Counted from the stretch's first letter, positions 10,618 through 22,262 are shown. The stretch is DNA of 64,000 nucleotides from Gnetum montanum (GCA_015680685.1 MNCI01015561.1:282418-346417), one strand, 5' to 3'. A program made the numbers and translations. The notes: generated by a model not told the origin, from the sequence alone.

Positions 10618-12631
10618 TTAATCCTGCTTGTTATTAAAATGGGGAATATCCCCCATAACTAAACGGTTGAGCATGGCGAGGATTAACAAATGAAAGATGA
10701 GGATCCTTGCATGTTGGAAATATTGGAACTTGGTCATACTTACCCCATTTGGGTTCACACACTTGATTGTAGTAAGCGTATTGGTGCAATTTATAAGATG
10801 TGGTTCCCTGGTAAAGAGTTGACCCACTATGATACTTGGGATAGTAAGATGGTATGCAAGGATCAAGATGTCACTCTCCATGGCTGTATTCATTAGGCCA
10901 TATGGTTGTTGGAGTGTTAATTGGTGGCCATGATGAAGTAACATGAGGTGTTGGGTTTGAAGAGAAGGGTGCACCATAGTGTTGGACTTGTGCTGAGTTG
11001 GAGAATGCAGTGGCCTTGGAATTGTGTTGTCCCTTCCCATAATCATGTCTAAAGAAGGGATGCCTTCGATGTTGAGGAGGTCTCTCACTACTATTGGAAA
11101 TAGTAGCACAAGTAACGTTCATGGGTTATTGCTGTGGTGCAGACACTTTAGGAACAATAGGTGGCAAAGTAGAAGGAGAGAAAGTATGAGAATGTTGAAA
11201 TTTAGGAGAAGTGTAAGGTCGATAAGGTGGTGGTTGTGTTGAGGACATGGGCTGATAGTATTGGGGATAATAATAATGTAACGAGATAGAGTATGTTGAC
11301 CCCTTTGGGGAAATAGGATATTGAACTAGATAAGCGTTTAGATTTGGATGATACGAAGGATGTCTCTAGTTTAGGGGTGGCTTCCCCCATGACTAGGATT
11401 GTTGCCACTATGATCGAACACAGTATCTCTGTACGAACTTTGGGTGTAACGTGCTTCTCCAATGCTCATATAAATGTAACAAGATTGGGCATTGGCCCTT
11501 GGGGTGATCATACAGGAAAATGTTGCATTCATACATATGATTGGTAGTTGAGCCCTTATCTTCCTCATCCCTTCTTTCTGATTGTCTAATGATACATTGT
11601 TCTGCTTCTCAAGTTGTCAAGAATCTATCTCCAATAATATTGATATATTCTCCACACTTTTTATGCATCCATTCCAGCCTCCTATTGATCTTTGCCTTGA
11701 TTTCGTCTAATGATTGTTGTACTAGAAAAGATGGTTCTTCCTCCTTGAGATAGGTTGATTTCTCCTTTTTTTGATTATGGACCTCTATTAAGTTGAGATT
11801 CTGGTCCCATTGATGTTTTTCAACACTCTCCCATCTAGCCATTTCTCCTTCTTCTTTTGGTACCCACTTAATAAGCTCTTGGAATTGATGGGTTTGTAGT
11901 TCGTATAGCTGACCTTGGGCATACATCCCTAGGGTCTCTCTTATTTTATCACGAAGCCCATATCATTAGCCTTTCTAACCATGGTACATTAGCCTTTCCT
12001 TGAAGAACTCATGGCCTGGATAGTTGTTTAACAGTGCATAATATCTTTCTAAGGCCATGTCTAAGGGTTCATGTTGTGCTTGTTTCCACTCTTGGATTTG
12101 TTTCCTCAAGGTCAACACTCTTGCATAGGTTTGATATCTTTTGTTAAAGAGTTCTACCATTGTTGGCCAATGTCATATTGAATTTGGTTTTAACGATATA
12201 TACCATACTTTTGCTTGGCCAACGAGTGTCATAGGAAAGAGCTTGAGTTTTTGCCAATCGTTATCAATGTTGTTCCATGCACAGGCATCATAGAAGGCTT
12301 GTAAATGTTGTTGTGAATCTAAGTCATAGCCTCCTAAGAAATTGGAAAAGTTGTTTAAATCGAGCCTGGGTAGTCGACTCTCTTTATGATGCCTACGAGA
12401 GATTCGAACAGCCTCTTGTATTTGTGTTAAACTTGTAATGGCCAGTAGGAGTTCATCGTCATCAGGTAAGTTATGCTTTCGTGTGTTGGGATGATTTTTC
12501 CTTCATTTATGTTTATAAGAAACCCCCACTTTGGATTGTGTACTCCAATCTTCATTGTCAGATAATTTGTTGGTTCTCCAATGAATTGCCTCACTAGATG
12601 TGGCATTATCGTAGTCTTGTAGGAGAGGCAT
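10618..12631 (-). pseudogene. gag: E1 Gag (capsid) pseudogene
   Basis: Gag forms the virus-like particle that packages the element RNA. The start is the ATG at 12631 (MPLLQDYDNAT; E2 has MPLLQDNNNAT). Along the reading come EAVRISRRHK, then DLNNF and LQAFYDACAWNNI, the WQKLKLFPMTLVGQAK and W-Y segments of the retrotransposon Gag capsid domain, YQTYARV, and EPLDMALERYYALLNNYPGH. Next is QGQLYELQTHQFQELI, and a knuckle-like CNIFLYDHPKGQC near 11490-11530 in which the second Cys of a CCHC knuckle is Phe. The C-terminus is rich in Pro, His and Gln and ends GDIPHFNNKQD. Frameshifts and TAG/TGA stops break it. No protease follows. Confidence 0.85.
10647..10663 (-). promoter_or_regulatory. Internal copy of the polypurine-tract motif in E1
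   Basis: Sense TTTAGTTATGGGGGATA lies within the last codons of gag (it encodes part of the LVMGDI stretch). It is almost the same as the terminal polypurine tract TTTAGTCATGGGGGTA. Equivalent copies lie at the gag/pol end of E2, E3 and E5. Confidence 0.55.
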
Positions 12632-12751
12632 GGTTGTTGAATTATGTGTGAATTTATATGTGAATTTTTATAATTATTTCTTCCTAAAAGATATATCACT
12701 AATTTCTATACAGCAACCTTGTATGATATAACTAATCTAGATAACTAGCAC

Positions 12752-12771
12752 CGTCCTCGGAAACAGTGCCA
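12752..12771 (-). promoter_or_regulatory. E1 primer-binding site (tRNA-Asp type)
   Basis: Sense TGGCACTGTTTCCGAGGACG one base after the right LTR. The plant tRNA-Asp 3' end would pair with TGGCGCCGTTGCCGGGG; most of the differences are C-to-T or G-to-A transitions. This fixes the right LTR as the 5' LTR. Confidence 0.75.
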
Positions 12772-12772
12772 A

Positions 12773-13018
12773 TGATGAGTGGTGAGGTACCCCTACACTC
12801 AACCATACGAATACAAGCGTTTCATGCACGATCTGGTCAAACTCTGTAGACAGGCTAGTTGTGGTATTTAGATAGTTACTCATAGGTCGTAGTTTGCTGT
12901 CTTCCCACCTGGACTAGTATTAGCTTTGTCACGTATGGTTTAGTCCAGAGTGAGGTGTATGATGTGTTTCTACACTAATACTACTCTTGAGTATGATGGA
13001 AATTAATATTAATTAAAC

Positions 13019-13063
<45 letters not shown>

Positions 13064-13275
13064 AAGCTAGCTTAAGTGTGATGAGCATCCATTCCTTAAT
13101 CATCTGTACACATCTTGGACCTCGTGCACGATTGTCATTGAGATTACAAAGCGCATGGCTTAAGTACGCTATCGCGGCTCCGATAACATGGGTCCGATAT
13201 CAAGACCTAGTATCTTGTATCAGGGCTTCGATAACTGGGTTCTGATAACTAAGCCTAACAAACCATGACTCATCA
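12773..13275 (-). repeat. E1 5' LTR (503 bp, internally deleted)
   Basis: Matches the left LTR at both ends (TGATGAGTGG and GACTCATCA) but lacks about 370 bp in the middle, from after CTTAAGTACGCTA to CTCCGATAA, so it has no TATA box. It contains a (GA)n run at 13021-13063. The loss happened after insertion or during an aberrant last transposition. Confidence 0.85.
13021..13063. repeat. (GA)n microsatellite
   Basis: About 20 uninterrupted GA units in the E1 5' LTR. The other LTR has only GAAAGAGAGAGAG at this place, so the run expanded after the two LTRs separated. Confidence 0.95.
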
Positions 13276-13280
13276 ACCTT

Positions 13281-14430
13281 TACTTGAAAAAGCTTTGCAA
13301 ATTTTGGAATGATAAGCATTGGATGATTACAAATTTTTCCCTTCAAGGATTGGAATGATTTCTCTTCCTCATCACCTCACATAAAATCTACACTTTTCTT
13401 CAAAGAAGAAAGCATTAGCCATGTTATAAAACTAAAATGTCTAATAAATATCTTATAAAAACTAGCTAGGCTAAGGAAAGATCTTACCTTTCTAATGTTC
13501 TTTACAAAAGCTCAATTCCTAATTTCTTTTATCCTACTATGCTTCATCTTCACTTGGTGTTTGGAGATGATATAATTCAAAGATATAGTTTTTCTTCTAA
13601 GAACTAGCATTTCTTCATATTTACTACTATCTAAGCTTGATGAAATGTAGAGAACATCTTTCTAAAATTACGTACATGTTCACCCTCATTGGAACTATAA
13701 ATAAGAATATCATTAAAAATACAATGAAATATTTACAATTAATTCTCTTAACACATCATGAACTAACCTCATAAAAGTACTAAGAGTATTGGTTAGCCCA
13801 AATGACATGAATAACTACTTATACAATCCATCAAAAGTTTTGGAAACAAATTTCTACTCATCCTCAGGCCTAATCCTTAGTTGATGATAATCACTTTTCA
13901 AATCTATCTTAGAAATGATTTTAGCATTAGCAAGAACATTAAGAATATCATCCATTCTAGGAATAGAAAAATGGTACTTGATAATTATCCTATTAATAAT
14001 CCAAGAATCAATGAACATTATCATCTCATTAGTATCTTTTTTAGGAACTAATACTATTGGTACTACACATGGGATATTAACTTATTAATGAAATCATTTT
14101 AAATAAATTCACTAACCTATCTTTGAAGCCCCTCCCTCTAATGTGGAGTCCTTTGATAGGCTCTTTCATTAGGTATGGTTACTTCTAGTATGTAGTTACT
14201 TTGATGTTGAATAGATCTCATAGGTGGAAACCCTTTCAATGTGTCCTTAAATACATCAACAAACTCTTATGCTAAAGGTTTCATTGTTACTAGAAATATA
14301 CTTTCATGCTCCTTTTCACTTATTGCAATTGTAGACATAATGATGAAACCATGTCCAGCTTATTCATGAGCTTGAACACATTCTCACTCACTCAATAAAA
14401 AAAAATATGCATTACTAGGAACATTTCCTT
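13281..14430 (-). pseudogene. Chromovirus (C1) reverse transcriptase, with start of RNase H
   Basis: Read on the minus strand from about 14060: VPIVLVPKKDTNEM, then SIPRMDDILNVL, then SKIDLKSDYHQLRI, then MSFGLTNTLSTFM, then ISLYFN at the catalytic position. These are the successive RT motifs of chromoviruses (MCxDYRxLN, PRIDDLLDxL, FSKIDLRSGYHQLRI, MPFGLTNAPATFM, FIDDIL). The first catalytic Asp is present in SKIDL, but the FIDD box is corrupted and stops are frequent. Toward 13281 the thumb/connection region (KHQVKMKHSRIK, FVKNIRKVRSFL) leads into RNase H, which continues at 7707 on the other side of E1. Upstream at 14430-14480 the frame is lost. Confidence 0.8.
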
Positions 14431-14479
14431 TTAACTACTATAAAGACATGGAAACTAATTTTTGAATACCATTTACCCT

Positions 14480-15093
14480 AGGAACAAACCAAAGATTTTT
14501 CCTCCATTAAAAGTAGGTTTGTTGTTAAAATTTCAAGGTCCATCAAGAATTTCATCAACATAATCAATTGAAAGAATATCAAAATATATCTTGTCATGAT
14601 AGAAACTAATTCTAAAAGATAAAGTATATTTCTCTTTCATTTCTTGATAATATTCTTTGGAAAGAAAATGAATTTTATATGGTTTCAAGTGCAGACATTT
14701 GGATAGACTTAATCTTTAGGTAGCCTTAGTAGAAATGAAATTTTCTTAAGCTCCTCTATCAATAAGAATATGAATTAATACCCTATGAGATAAACATCTA
14801 GTCCCAATTATAAAAAGCATTTTCCTATTAGGATCTTGAACATTAATGTACAAGAATTAACTTTAGTGAAATCTTCAATCATAGATATAATAAAATCATC
14901 TTGACTTATAGAGGTTGGAGAAACCTTCTCTATGATTTGAAGTTTCTTCCCTTTAGAGGTTTCTTACTTCTTATATTATCATTAGTTTTGGTTATTTTTT
15001 ACCATTATTAAAGAATTAGATCTTACTAGTACTTTTTCCTTTGGATGAATCCTTCTTGCAAGATTTGCTAGAATCCTCTTTTGACTTCTCTTA
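14480..15093 (-). pseudogene. Chromovirus (C1) protease and Gag-protease linker
   Basis: The minus strand shows ILIDRGA, a stop, then ENFISTKA, which corresponds to the retropepsin active-site region DSGATHNFIS of chromoviruses with the catalytic triplet damaged (D-R-G). It continues LSLSKCLHLKPYKIHFL and the region YDKIYFDILSIDYVDEILD. Upstream, VNSCTLMFKILIGK and TSISQDDFI form the poorly conserved linker after Gag. At 15093 the similarity stops where a different repeat begins, so the Gag part is missing. Confidence 0.55.
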
Positions 15094-16551
15094 TGTCATA
15101 TCCCCATTTCCAAATGGAGTTATTCCATGATAAATATGGTATCTCCTTATACTAAATATTGTAATTATTGTAGTAAGACCAAAAAGGGCAAGTTATAATT
15201 AAGACTTAAAAGGATGCACTATAATAACAGGCATGCCTTTTGAGATGACCTTTAGTGGTTTGACATAAGGTATTTATACTTGTGGATTAGAGGTCATATC
15301 AACCTAGAGTTATGGAGTTTGTGTGCCATGTGAAGCAAAACATGAAGGTGATTAGCCATCCCTTTTGGCTTATTATAGACCTAACTTTGGTGGAAATGTT
15401 GGATTGTCTCTAAGGGATAGATGCCAAAGAAAGATAACCCAAAGAAACCCTTAGACCATGATCCAAATATACTATTCTACATTTATAAATTAATTCTTTT
15501 CATTTTCTTTTATATTTTCCAAGTTATTTTCTTCATGCATAATGTCAAATGTTATATTTATTTGAAATTTTCTATGACATCCAAGAATGAGATGTCATAT
15601 CTGGAGTAGCTTCATTTCAATGGAAAATCATCTTCAATCCTAGTAAATTGAGATATTATGAAAAGACAAGTGATATGCTAGAAAATAAGAAAACTAGCTA
15701 TCTTTAATTATTGAAAGAATATTACATTAGGGTTCCAAACCCCACAAAATAACTAACAACCTTTCAAAACACTCAAATAATGTTGTAGAGCATGAGATTT
15801 TACAATCACACAAGGGCTATTCTTAATGTAAGACACAACCAATGGAGAATATCTCCCACAACCTAGGACTAAGATCTCACTCACATGTAAGACATAAAAC
15901 ACATAGGCCAATCAATCACACAATTGACCTTAGAGCTACAACCATATATGCACTCACTCCATGTGTTGTCTCAGACTCTTACTTAAGCTCCTATCATTAT
16001 CAACTCTCATGTCATGGGCATACAAGCATGAAATACATTAATATTTATTGGCAAAGAGAAGACTAGATATGCAAAAACCTTTTTCCAACTCAACTTAAGG
16101 ATCTTTAGCTATTTTTCATCTTTTTTTTTCATCCTCTTCTAACTATTTCCTAAATTGGAATGGTAATTTTGGAAGTTTCATTATTTTTTTGGGTTGTGTT
16201 TGATCTTCTTCGGATGTCTTACTATCAAACTAAACATGCAAGTGAGACATCTCATGGGATGTCTTACTATCAAACTAAACTAGAGTTGAGACTTCTTAAT
16301 TCAAATTGGAATGTCTTAGTTGAGTCATCTTAGCATTTCTTAAGATGCCTCACACTCAATTGAGATGTTTCACACTCTTGTGAGGTATCTTACCTAAGAT
16401 GACTATCAAACATTCCAAACATCTCCTAAAGTTCCTAGATCTTAGGTAAGGCATGTTTCTAACTTTCAAGACATCTCCATAGAGCTCAAAATCCACAAAA
16501 GCCACATGTAGGAAAGAGTACGAGGAGATTGAAAAAGGTATTCCTACACCA
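15094..16551 (-). repeat. Candidate 3' LTR of chromovirus C2
   Basis: The right edge is supported: minus-strand AAAGGATGGGAGAGT (16552-16570 region) looks like a polypurine tract next to a TGGTGTAGGAA start at 16551. The left edge is a guess: TGTCATATCC at 15094 would make the other LTR end, right where C1 coding similarity stops. No gene is visible. The C2 integrase tail lies just upstream in sense orientation, as expected for a 3' LTR. Repeated TCTTACTATCAAACTAAAC and related phrases at 16217-16330 suggest short duplications in U3. Confidence 0.4.
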
Positions 16552-16768
16552 ACTCTCCCATCCTTTAAAAAGTGAACTCATATAAACAGGAAAGTAGGGG
16601 TTTAAGTGATTTTCCACTCATGAAGCTTGGTCTCATGGATTCATATAACGTCATTAATGGATTGATCCTCCTAATGCCTCTTCACTTCTTGAGTTCTTAA
16701 AGCTTCTCTTCACTTGAGTACGATTACCTTCCTTTCTATTGAAGGTTTGGACTAATTAATAGTTCCCT

Positions 16769-17497
16769 TCAACTAATCAATGTTACCTTGTATGGTCTCA
16801 TCATCAAATGGTCCATGATAGTGTATAAGATCGAAAACATTAAATACCAAAGACATACCAACATTATTTGGTAAATCAATTTCAAAAGCATTATCATTAA
16901 TCTTGGTCTTAATTTTGAAAGGTCCCATCTTCTTAGCTTTAACTTGGAGAAGTTGATATCTCTCAATTACTTCTTCAAGTGCATCCAAACAAAGTCATTA
17001 ACAAAAAAATTTGGTTTCTGTTTGCTCTCATTCGTCTTGAGGACTCTTTCTTTAGCCTTCTCAAGATTTGATTTTACTTATGCATGGAGATCCGTCATCT
17101 CTTACATAAAATCTATACTAAGTTAAGCTTCACCATCAAAGCTCTTTAAGGTATCCACCATCTTAGGACAAAAAATATAGTTCAACTTACATGGGCTTTT
17201 TCCAATGGCAACATGAAAAGAATTATTGTATTAAAAATTAGCATGGCATAACATGTTTTTCCACCTATTTGGCTATCCATCACACAAAAATCTCAATATA
17301 TTCAGTAAGAATGTATTCAAATATAACATGAAGATATCTATTGTAAATGTTTCTTGCTATCACAACTGCTATTGAAATTTCATGTCTTAGATTTAGTGAA
17401 CTTGCATAATTCATGTTACATATATAGGTTAATGCAACAACATTTTTTATTAGTGGAAACATCTTGTAGTTTTTTCTCTAGTAATTTATTTATAAGT
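16769..17497 (-). pseudogene. Chromovirus (C2) integrase C-terminal region
   Basis: The minus strand reads FHVAIGKSPCKLNYIF, then a Lys/Glu-rich stretch with LEKAKERVLKTNE, then VNDFVWMHLKK, then KAKKMGPFKIKTKINDNAFE, then LPNNVGMSLVFNVFDL. This is the order of a Ty3/gypsy integrase tail: end of the catalytic core (GKSPFELVYG), basic helix, GDxVWVHLRKERFP, and the GPY/F module (KxxGPFKIxxKINDNAYxxDLP, FNVxDL). Stops and shifts are present. The upstream core is unrecognisable or lost. A solo LTR is inserted at 17503. Confidence 0.75.
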
Positions 17498-17502
17498 ATA
17501 TT

Positions 17503-18302
17503 TGATGAGTGGCGAGGTACCCCTACACTCAACCATACGAATATAAGCGTTACATGCATGATCCGGTCAAACTTCATAGACTAAGTGCCTACACGCCTCA
17601 TGGAACACTTAAGGTTAATTATTCATTGTCTTTCCAGACTTACTTGTATTTTCATGGTGTATGGTTAAGTTAGTCCGAGGTATATGATTTTTATGTATTT
17701 TCTATTTTTATCTCCTATGCTGACAAGGTGAAGAGTAAAGAGACTAATTGACTAAATCTAACTAACTAACTAAGTCTTAATTAACCTAGTGTCAGCATCC
17801 GTTCCCACTTACCATTCACACCTTGAACCTATGCAACCTTGGTTACCAAATGCTAATCATTGCTGGGATCACCAAGCGTAACGCACGTGCTTGAAGTGGT
17901 CGTACTGAGGCACTTAACTAGGAGAGAAGGGTTGAGAGAGATTTAATCACTAATAAAGCATGTAAATGATAAAAAATAAATAACAATAAATAAAAGTCCT
18001 ATTTAGCCTATTCCATGCACTACAAGGTTTATCCAAGAAGTTCTTCTTTATTGCCATACACAAACATGTGTTTAGGTATAATATTTGCTTTAATAAAGAT
18101 CTGTTCACTTTGGAGCTCCTACTACGGGCACATGGAAAATATTCTATCTCTGGAGAGGTAAAACTTCTAGAGTTTCACTAAGGGTCTAGATATAGATGAG
18201 AAACAAAGGGAGAGACGCCTCTTATTTATAGACTTGGCAGCGCACCGCAATATCGCGGGGGACGACGAGATATTGCGGCCCATGCGATATCGCGTCCCAT
18301 CA
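17503..18302 (-). mobile_element. Solo LTR of the TGATGAG family (800 bp)
   Basis: A full LTR beginning TGATGAGTGGCGAGG and ending GCGTCCCATCA, flanked by the 5-bp duplication ATATT (17498-17502 and 18303-18307). There is no internal region, so it arose by recombination between the two LTRs of an element. The TATA box is at 18223-18230 (minus). The short U3 (18231-18302) is nearly all GATATCGC-type palindrome half-sites. It is closest to the E3 LTRs. It lies within the C2 integrase/RNase H remnant. Confidence 0.9.
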
Positions 18303-18307
18303 ATATT

Positions 18308-18440
18308 GTTATCTAAGGGACATTAGATTAGCCACTATAGCATTGGATAGAGTATTTTCCTTTTTAACATGAAGAAAATTCTACATCCTCTTATCTAAGA
18401 AGCTAAGATATTTACTTGTTGTAAATGCTACTTGAAAATG
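18308..18440 (-). pseudogene. Possible C2 RNase H tail
   Basis: Minus-strand reading LSFLDKRM, a stop, NFLHVKKENTLSNAIVAN resembles the end of a gypsy RNase H domain (LQEFDFVVKHKSGKENKVADALSRR). The position to the right of the integrase tail suits a minus-strand element. It is short and decayed, so the call is tentative. Confidence 0.35.
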
Positions 18441-19087
18441 TTGTTAATTTTTGTACACCTTGCTTATATATGATTTTAAATTCTTTTTTAATAAATTCCT
18501 ATACAAGGTTGAAGTACTTAACTATGATGATCTAATGTTGTTTTTTGGAATGTAGAATTTTTTGTTTTGTAATTGGGCTTTCTTGTTATTATGACCACTA
18601 ACTGTATGCATGTTTTGATGTTTATAGGCCGCAAGCTATGATGGTAATTAACTATGATGTAGACGATGGCCTTTCCTCTCCTCCTTCTATGCCTCAATTT
18701 TGGCTACTATGGGACCAGTTACATCCTATTATGCTTCTCTTTGTTTTTGTTATAGTTGTTTTCATTTGACTATAGAGGCCATAAAGACCATGTATTGTTC
18801 ATGTGATTGTATGTTGCATAGTGCAACCATGGCCATAGATATATGGACATTTTGATATTTTTTGATTATTGTCACACAGTGTGACTATGACTACTATTTT
18901 AACTTTATAAACCTAAATGGTAGATGTAAAAAGGCTATAAAATGAAATTGGTAAGTAAAAACATGTTGTAATGATAATTGCAAAGCAAAGTATATAAATA
19001 TAAGTAAAACTCCTAAATCATGCTATCAGGTAGAGTAGCTACATTATTGGTATAGGGGAAAAATGAAGAGTTTGTTATGCTCACCAA
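18441..19087. other. AT-rich spacer, no gene seen
   Basis: No domain or LTR ends found. It contains the small perfect inverted repeat GTCACACAGTGTGAC near 18872. It may be the remains of the interval between protease and RT of the Tat/Ogre-like relic whose protease lies at 19543. Confidence 0.3.
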
Positions 19088-19212
19088 TGTTAGGTCTAGG
19101 TAGGCCATAATATTACTACTTTTAGGCTTTGGTGGGCCACGATATTGCCAGTTTTAGGCCTTGGTAGGCCATGATATTGCTAGTTTTAGGCCTTAATAGG
19201 TCATGATCCATA
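19088..19212. repeat. Diverged tandem repeat of about 36 bp
   Basis: Three to four units of the type TTTTAGGCCTTGGTAGGCCATGATATTGCYAG. It lies in sense orientation just after a Tat/Ogre-like protease relic. Similar wording (TTTAAGGCCATACCAAGCC, TTTAAGGCTGTACTAGGCC) occurs at 43970-44040, again between protease and RT of the related element. Confidence 0.7.
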
Positions 19213-19542
19213 TTTTCCTAGTGAGTATGAGATGCTCACGAAAGAGCATATAAAGCTAAAACCAACCATGAAAATGTTCTAAAAGTAAACAAATAATAGT
19301 TTAAAAAAAGAAGGGATAAGGTGTTTACTATGAATTCATTGTTTGAATTTTGAGATATCAAAGAATCCTCTTGAAACAACTTTATGTTTACCACCTTTCT
19401 TGTTAACTATAGCAAGTTGTATGCATTTTTGTTGATCACTTCATATCATAGAGTTGATGTTACTAGTATCATTATTGTCTTTATTGTTGGTCACCCTAGT
19501 CTAAGTGTCTAGAGTTTCCTCTTAGAATTCCACCTCTGAACC

Positions 19543-19880
19543 TTAGTCAATATTGACATAGTTAACTGATGGTACCAATACATTGTCTCCACAAATGAAA
19601 ATTTTCCCTTTCCCATAGGATAAGTGAATCTCTTGATGTATAGAGGATGAAACAACATAGAGCTTTGCTAACCATGTCCTTCCTAGGATCAAGTTGAAGC
19701 CAGGTGTCTCTTCAATGAATAGGAAGTTAATAGATGTAGGGAATTGCTCATTGGCTATAAAATCCAAGGAGATAGAACCTCACACTACTACTCATGAACC
19801 ATTAAATGACTTAAGTGTTTAGGTAGTGGTCACTTGGATATTCTTGGTTAAGCCTAACTTGTTAATAAGAAAATCCCTTC
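19543..19880 (-). pseudogene. Tat/Ogre-like protease relic
   Basis: The minus strand reads INKLGLTKNI, then LKSFNGS, then SISLDFIANEQFPTSINFLF, then GFNLILGRTWLAKL, then VVSSSIHQEIHL. It aligns throughout with the protease at 46491-47336 (IIEQLGLIEQI, LKSFNGS, LTLDFIAGDQFPMSAEFVV, RFNLILG, VVSSSIHQEIHL). The LGRxWL box is the conserved second half of a retropepsin of the Tat group, while the active-site D-x-G part is eroded away. It ends in an acidic tail. No RT from this element is found to the left. It is a fragment of a second, older copy of the 40.7-49.8 kb element. Confidence 0.75.
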
Positions 19881-21356
19881 TTTGTCTTTATTTACAGTTA
19901 TTAGTCTACAATGTTGGAATCTATCATTAGTAATAACCTCTTAATACTACCTATCTTTAGATTGATGACATACAATATATCCTACTTTGGTTTCTTGAAC
20001 TCTACTTTTGTTACTCTTGATCAACAAAATGGCTATAGTTGGTAAAGAAGAAGCCTATTACAATACATTTTGGAAGTTATGGCATCTATGTCATAGCAAA
20101 TGCTTATTGTGCTAGATCACTAGAAGCTACATGTAGTAATAGTTGCATACTGATAATTTTCATCTATGAATAACATCAAATTTAAGACTAAATGAAACAA
20201 AATTTTAAGTAAAAACTTTTGGAAGACTTACATCTACATCATAGGCTTCAAATACTTAACATAAAATAGAAAATTAGATGGGCTCATGCATCAAATTGAT
20301 TTTCATAGCTTAACATGGGAAAGGGCGAATGAAATCAACATCAATCTTTTAATTCTTGATTTGAATTTCTAAGAAAATTACTTAGATCTATAGCTTAGAA
20401 TGATCTCATGAATAATGAAATAGATTTCAATCTTTTGATTCTTGATTTGGATTTATGATCAAAGTGTTTAAATCTATGTATTAGAATAATCTCAAGCATG
20501 AGATGGCTAGGATATTTCACATATATTCATAATTTAGTAAATCATCTTTCAATGAGATGATAAGGAATGAATGTGAGCCTCTTCTTTTACAAGAAATGAC
20601 CTATGAAACCATACTAAACTCTTCAATATTCTTATTCATAATCATCATATGAGATACAAATTAAGATATCATAATAGTAAGAATAGTATATTTCATTTTA
20701 TATATCTAAGAAATAGTGAAAAAATGTTTTAACATATTTGATTAAATATGTTTAACATGAACTTGTATGTGATAGATTTACATATGTAAATAATCTTGAA
20801 AGTAGATTCAAAGCATAAAAAAAATGTATCTCTTGATGCACTAACACTTTAATTATTTAAAAGAACTTATGATCAAAGTTATGATAAATCATTATGATGA
20901 GGTTGTGATTAAAATTGTGAGATGGCTTATGAGGGTTCTTATAAGAAATTTAAGAAAATATTAGCAAGCACTGTGATAATGAGGTTTACAAGAAATTGGT
21001 ATGAGAGCTTCAAACTATTTGACTACAAATTTATGAGAGCCTTGACACAAAATATAGGAGTGAATTGATTTTCAAAATTCAAGAAATTAGAAGGCTTCAT
21101 GCAGAACCAATGGATATTTTCAAAGGAAAAATGAATGAAGAAATAAAGAAGGAAGAAAAGTTTGATAGAATTCATCTTCTTTAATTTATTGCTCAAATTC
21201 ATATATATATATATATATAATAAAGGTTATGAGCCTATATTCATAGGTTTGAAGAGGGGCTTGGACTCATATTCATGATGAATTGTATCCCCATTTTTCA
21301 AAATTCATTGTCTAAAAATTACCTTTTTAGACCTTACTTTGAATTATAATTATAAC
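19881..21356. other. AT-rich decayed sequence, no gene seen
   Basis: No retroelement domain could be read on either strand. A plain (AT)n microsatellite lies at 21201-21219. The last five bases, ATAAC (21352-21356), are the left target-site duplication of E2. Confidence 0.5.
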
Positions 21357-22246
21357 TAATGAGTGGTGAGGTACCCCTACACTCAACCATACGAAACAAG
21401 CGTAGCACACGTGATCTAGTTGAACTCTGCAGACGGACTAGTTGTGGCACCTAGACAGTTATCCTTAGGTCGCAGTTCACTATCTTTCCACCTGGACTAG
21501 TATTTATATTTGTCACGTATGGTTTAGTCTAGAGTGAGGTGTATGATGTGTTCCTAATTCTAACGCTACTCCTGAAGGTAGTGAAATGTAAGATTAACTA
21601 AGCTAAGCTAGGAGGAAAAGGGTAAGAAAATCTAATCTAGCCTAAGTGCGATGAGCAACAGAGTTCTTGATCAACCATACACATCTTGGACCTCATGCAC
21701 GACTACCACTAGGATTACCAAGTGCAGATCCTAGGTACGCCACTAGGCTACCAAGTAGTCACACTTAAATGCTCGTAATCAAGTCATACTCGTTCCACGT
21801 TGTGATGAGTAGCTGATTCCTTGACTAACTGTACACATCCTTAGATGCTCATAATCAATTCGTACTCATACCACATTCTAGGAGTTTAAGGGTGAGAGCG
21901 AAAGCAGTAAATAAAAAATAAATAAATAACAAAGTGACTGCTGCAATGGTGAAGTAATCTTGATCTTTATTGTCGGTCATGTGCATGTCCAAGTACGTCA
22001 CACTCGAATAAGACACTGTACAATTACATTCACCACACTGCAGGCAAACACGGGAAAAATAATCTATCTCTTGAGTGGTCAAACTGCCAGAGCTTCGCTA
22101 CTTTTATTCTATCTATGCTAAACAAGGGAGAGCTGAGTCTTATTTATAGATATGGCGGTAGACTGCGATATCGCATACGCGATATCATAGGGAAGAGGCG
22201 ATATCACGTACGCGATATCGCGGCCTATGCGAATCGGGTCTCATCA
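21357..22246 (-). repeat. E2 3' LTR (890 bp)
   Basis: Begins TAATGAGTGG (a G-to-A change of TGATGAGTGG) and ends CTCATCA. The TATA box is at 22141-22148 (minus). The U3 of about 98 bp carries two 20-bp palindromes, 22167-22186 and 22200-22219, of the type GATATCGCGTACGCGATATC with one or two changes. Confidence 0.9.
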
Positions 22247-22262
22247 TACCCCCACGACTGAA
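22247..22262 (-). promoter_or_regulatory. E2 polypurine tract
   Basis: Sense TCAGTCGTGGGGGTA directly before the 3' LTR, a variant of TTTAGTCATGGGGGTA in E1. Confidence 0.75.

Larger units (their letters stand above)
7708..13275 (-). mobile_element. E1: gag-only LTR retrotransposon of the TGATGAG family
   Basis: A complete insertion with two LTRs (7708-8584 and 12773-13275), TSD ACCTT, a tRNA-Asp-type primer site beside the right LTR and a polypurine tract beside the left LTR, so the sense strand is minus. The internal region holds a decayed gag (10618-12631) and a gutted ORF3 (8810-9245). I see no protease, RT, RNase H or integrase. This layout matches the class called TR-GAG: LTR elements with gag but no pol, dependent on an autonomous partner. 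E1 is colinear with E2 but lacks most of ORF3 and the internal promoter. It is nested in the chromovirus C1 RNase H. Many in-frame stops show that it is inactive. Confidence 0.9.

Noticed and set aside
10618-11109. Separate short genes on both strands in the E1 gag tail
   Set aside because: They are frame-shifted pieces of one Pro/His-rich Gag C-terminus and their antisense shadows.
18231-18302. GATATCGC-rich segments as telomeric or centromeric satellite
   Set aside because: They occur only in the U3 part of LTRs and at one internal promoter position, in two to five units.
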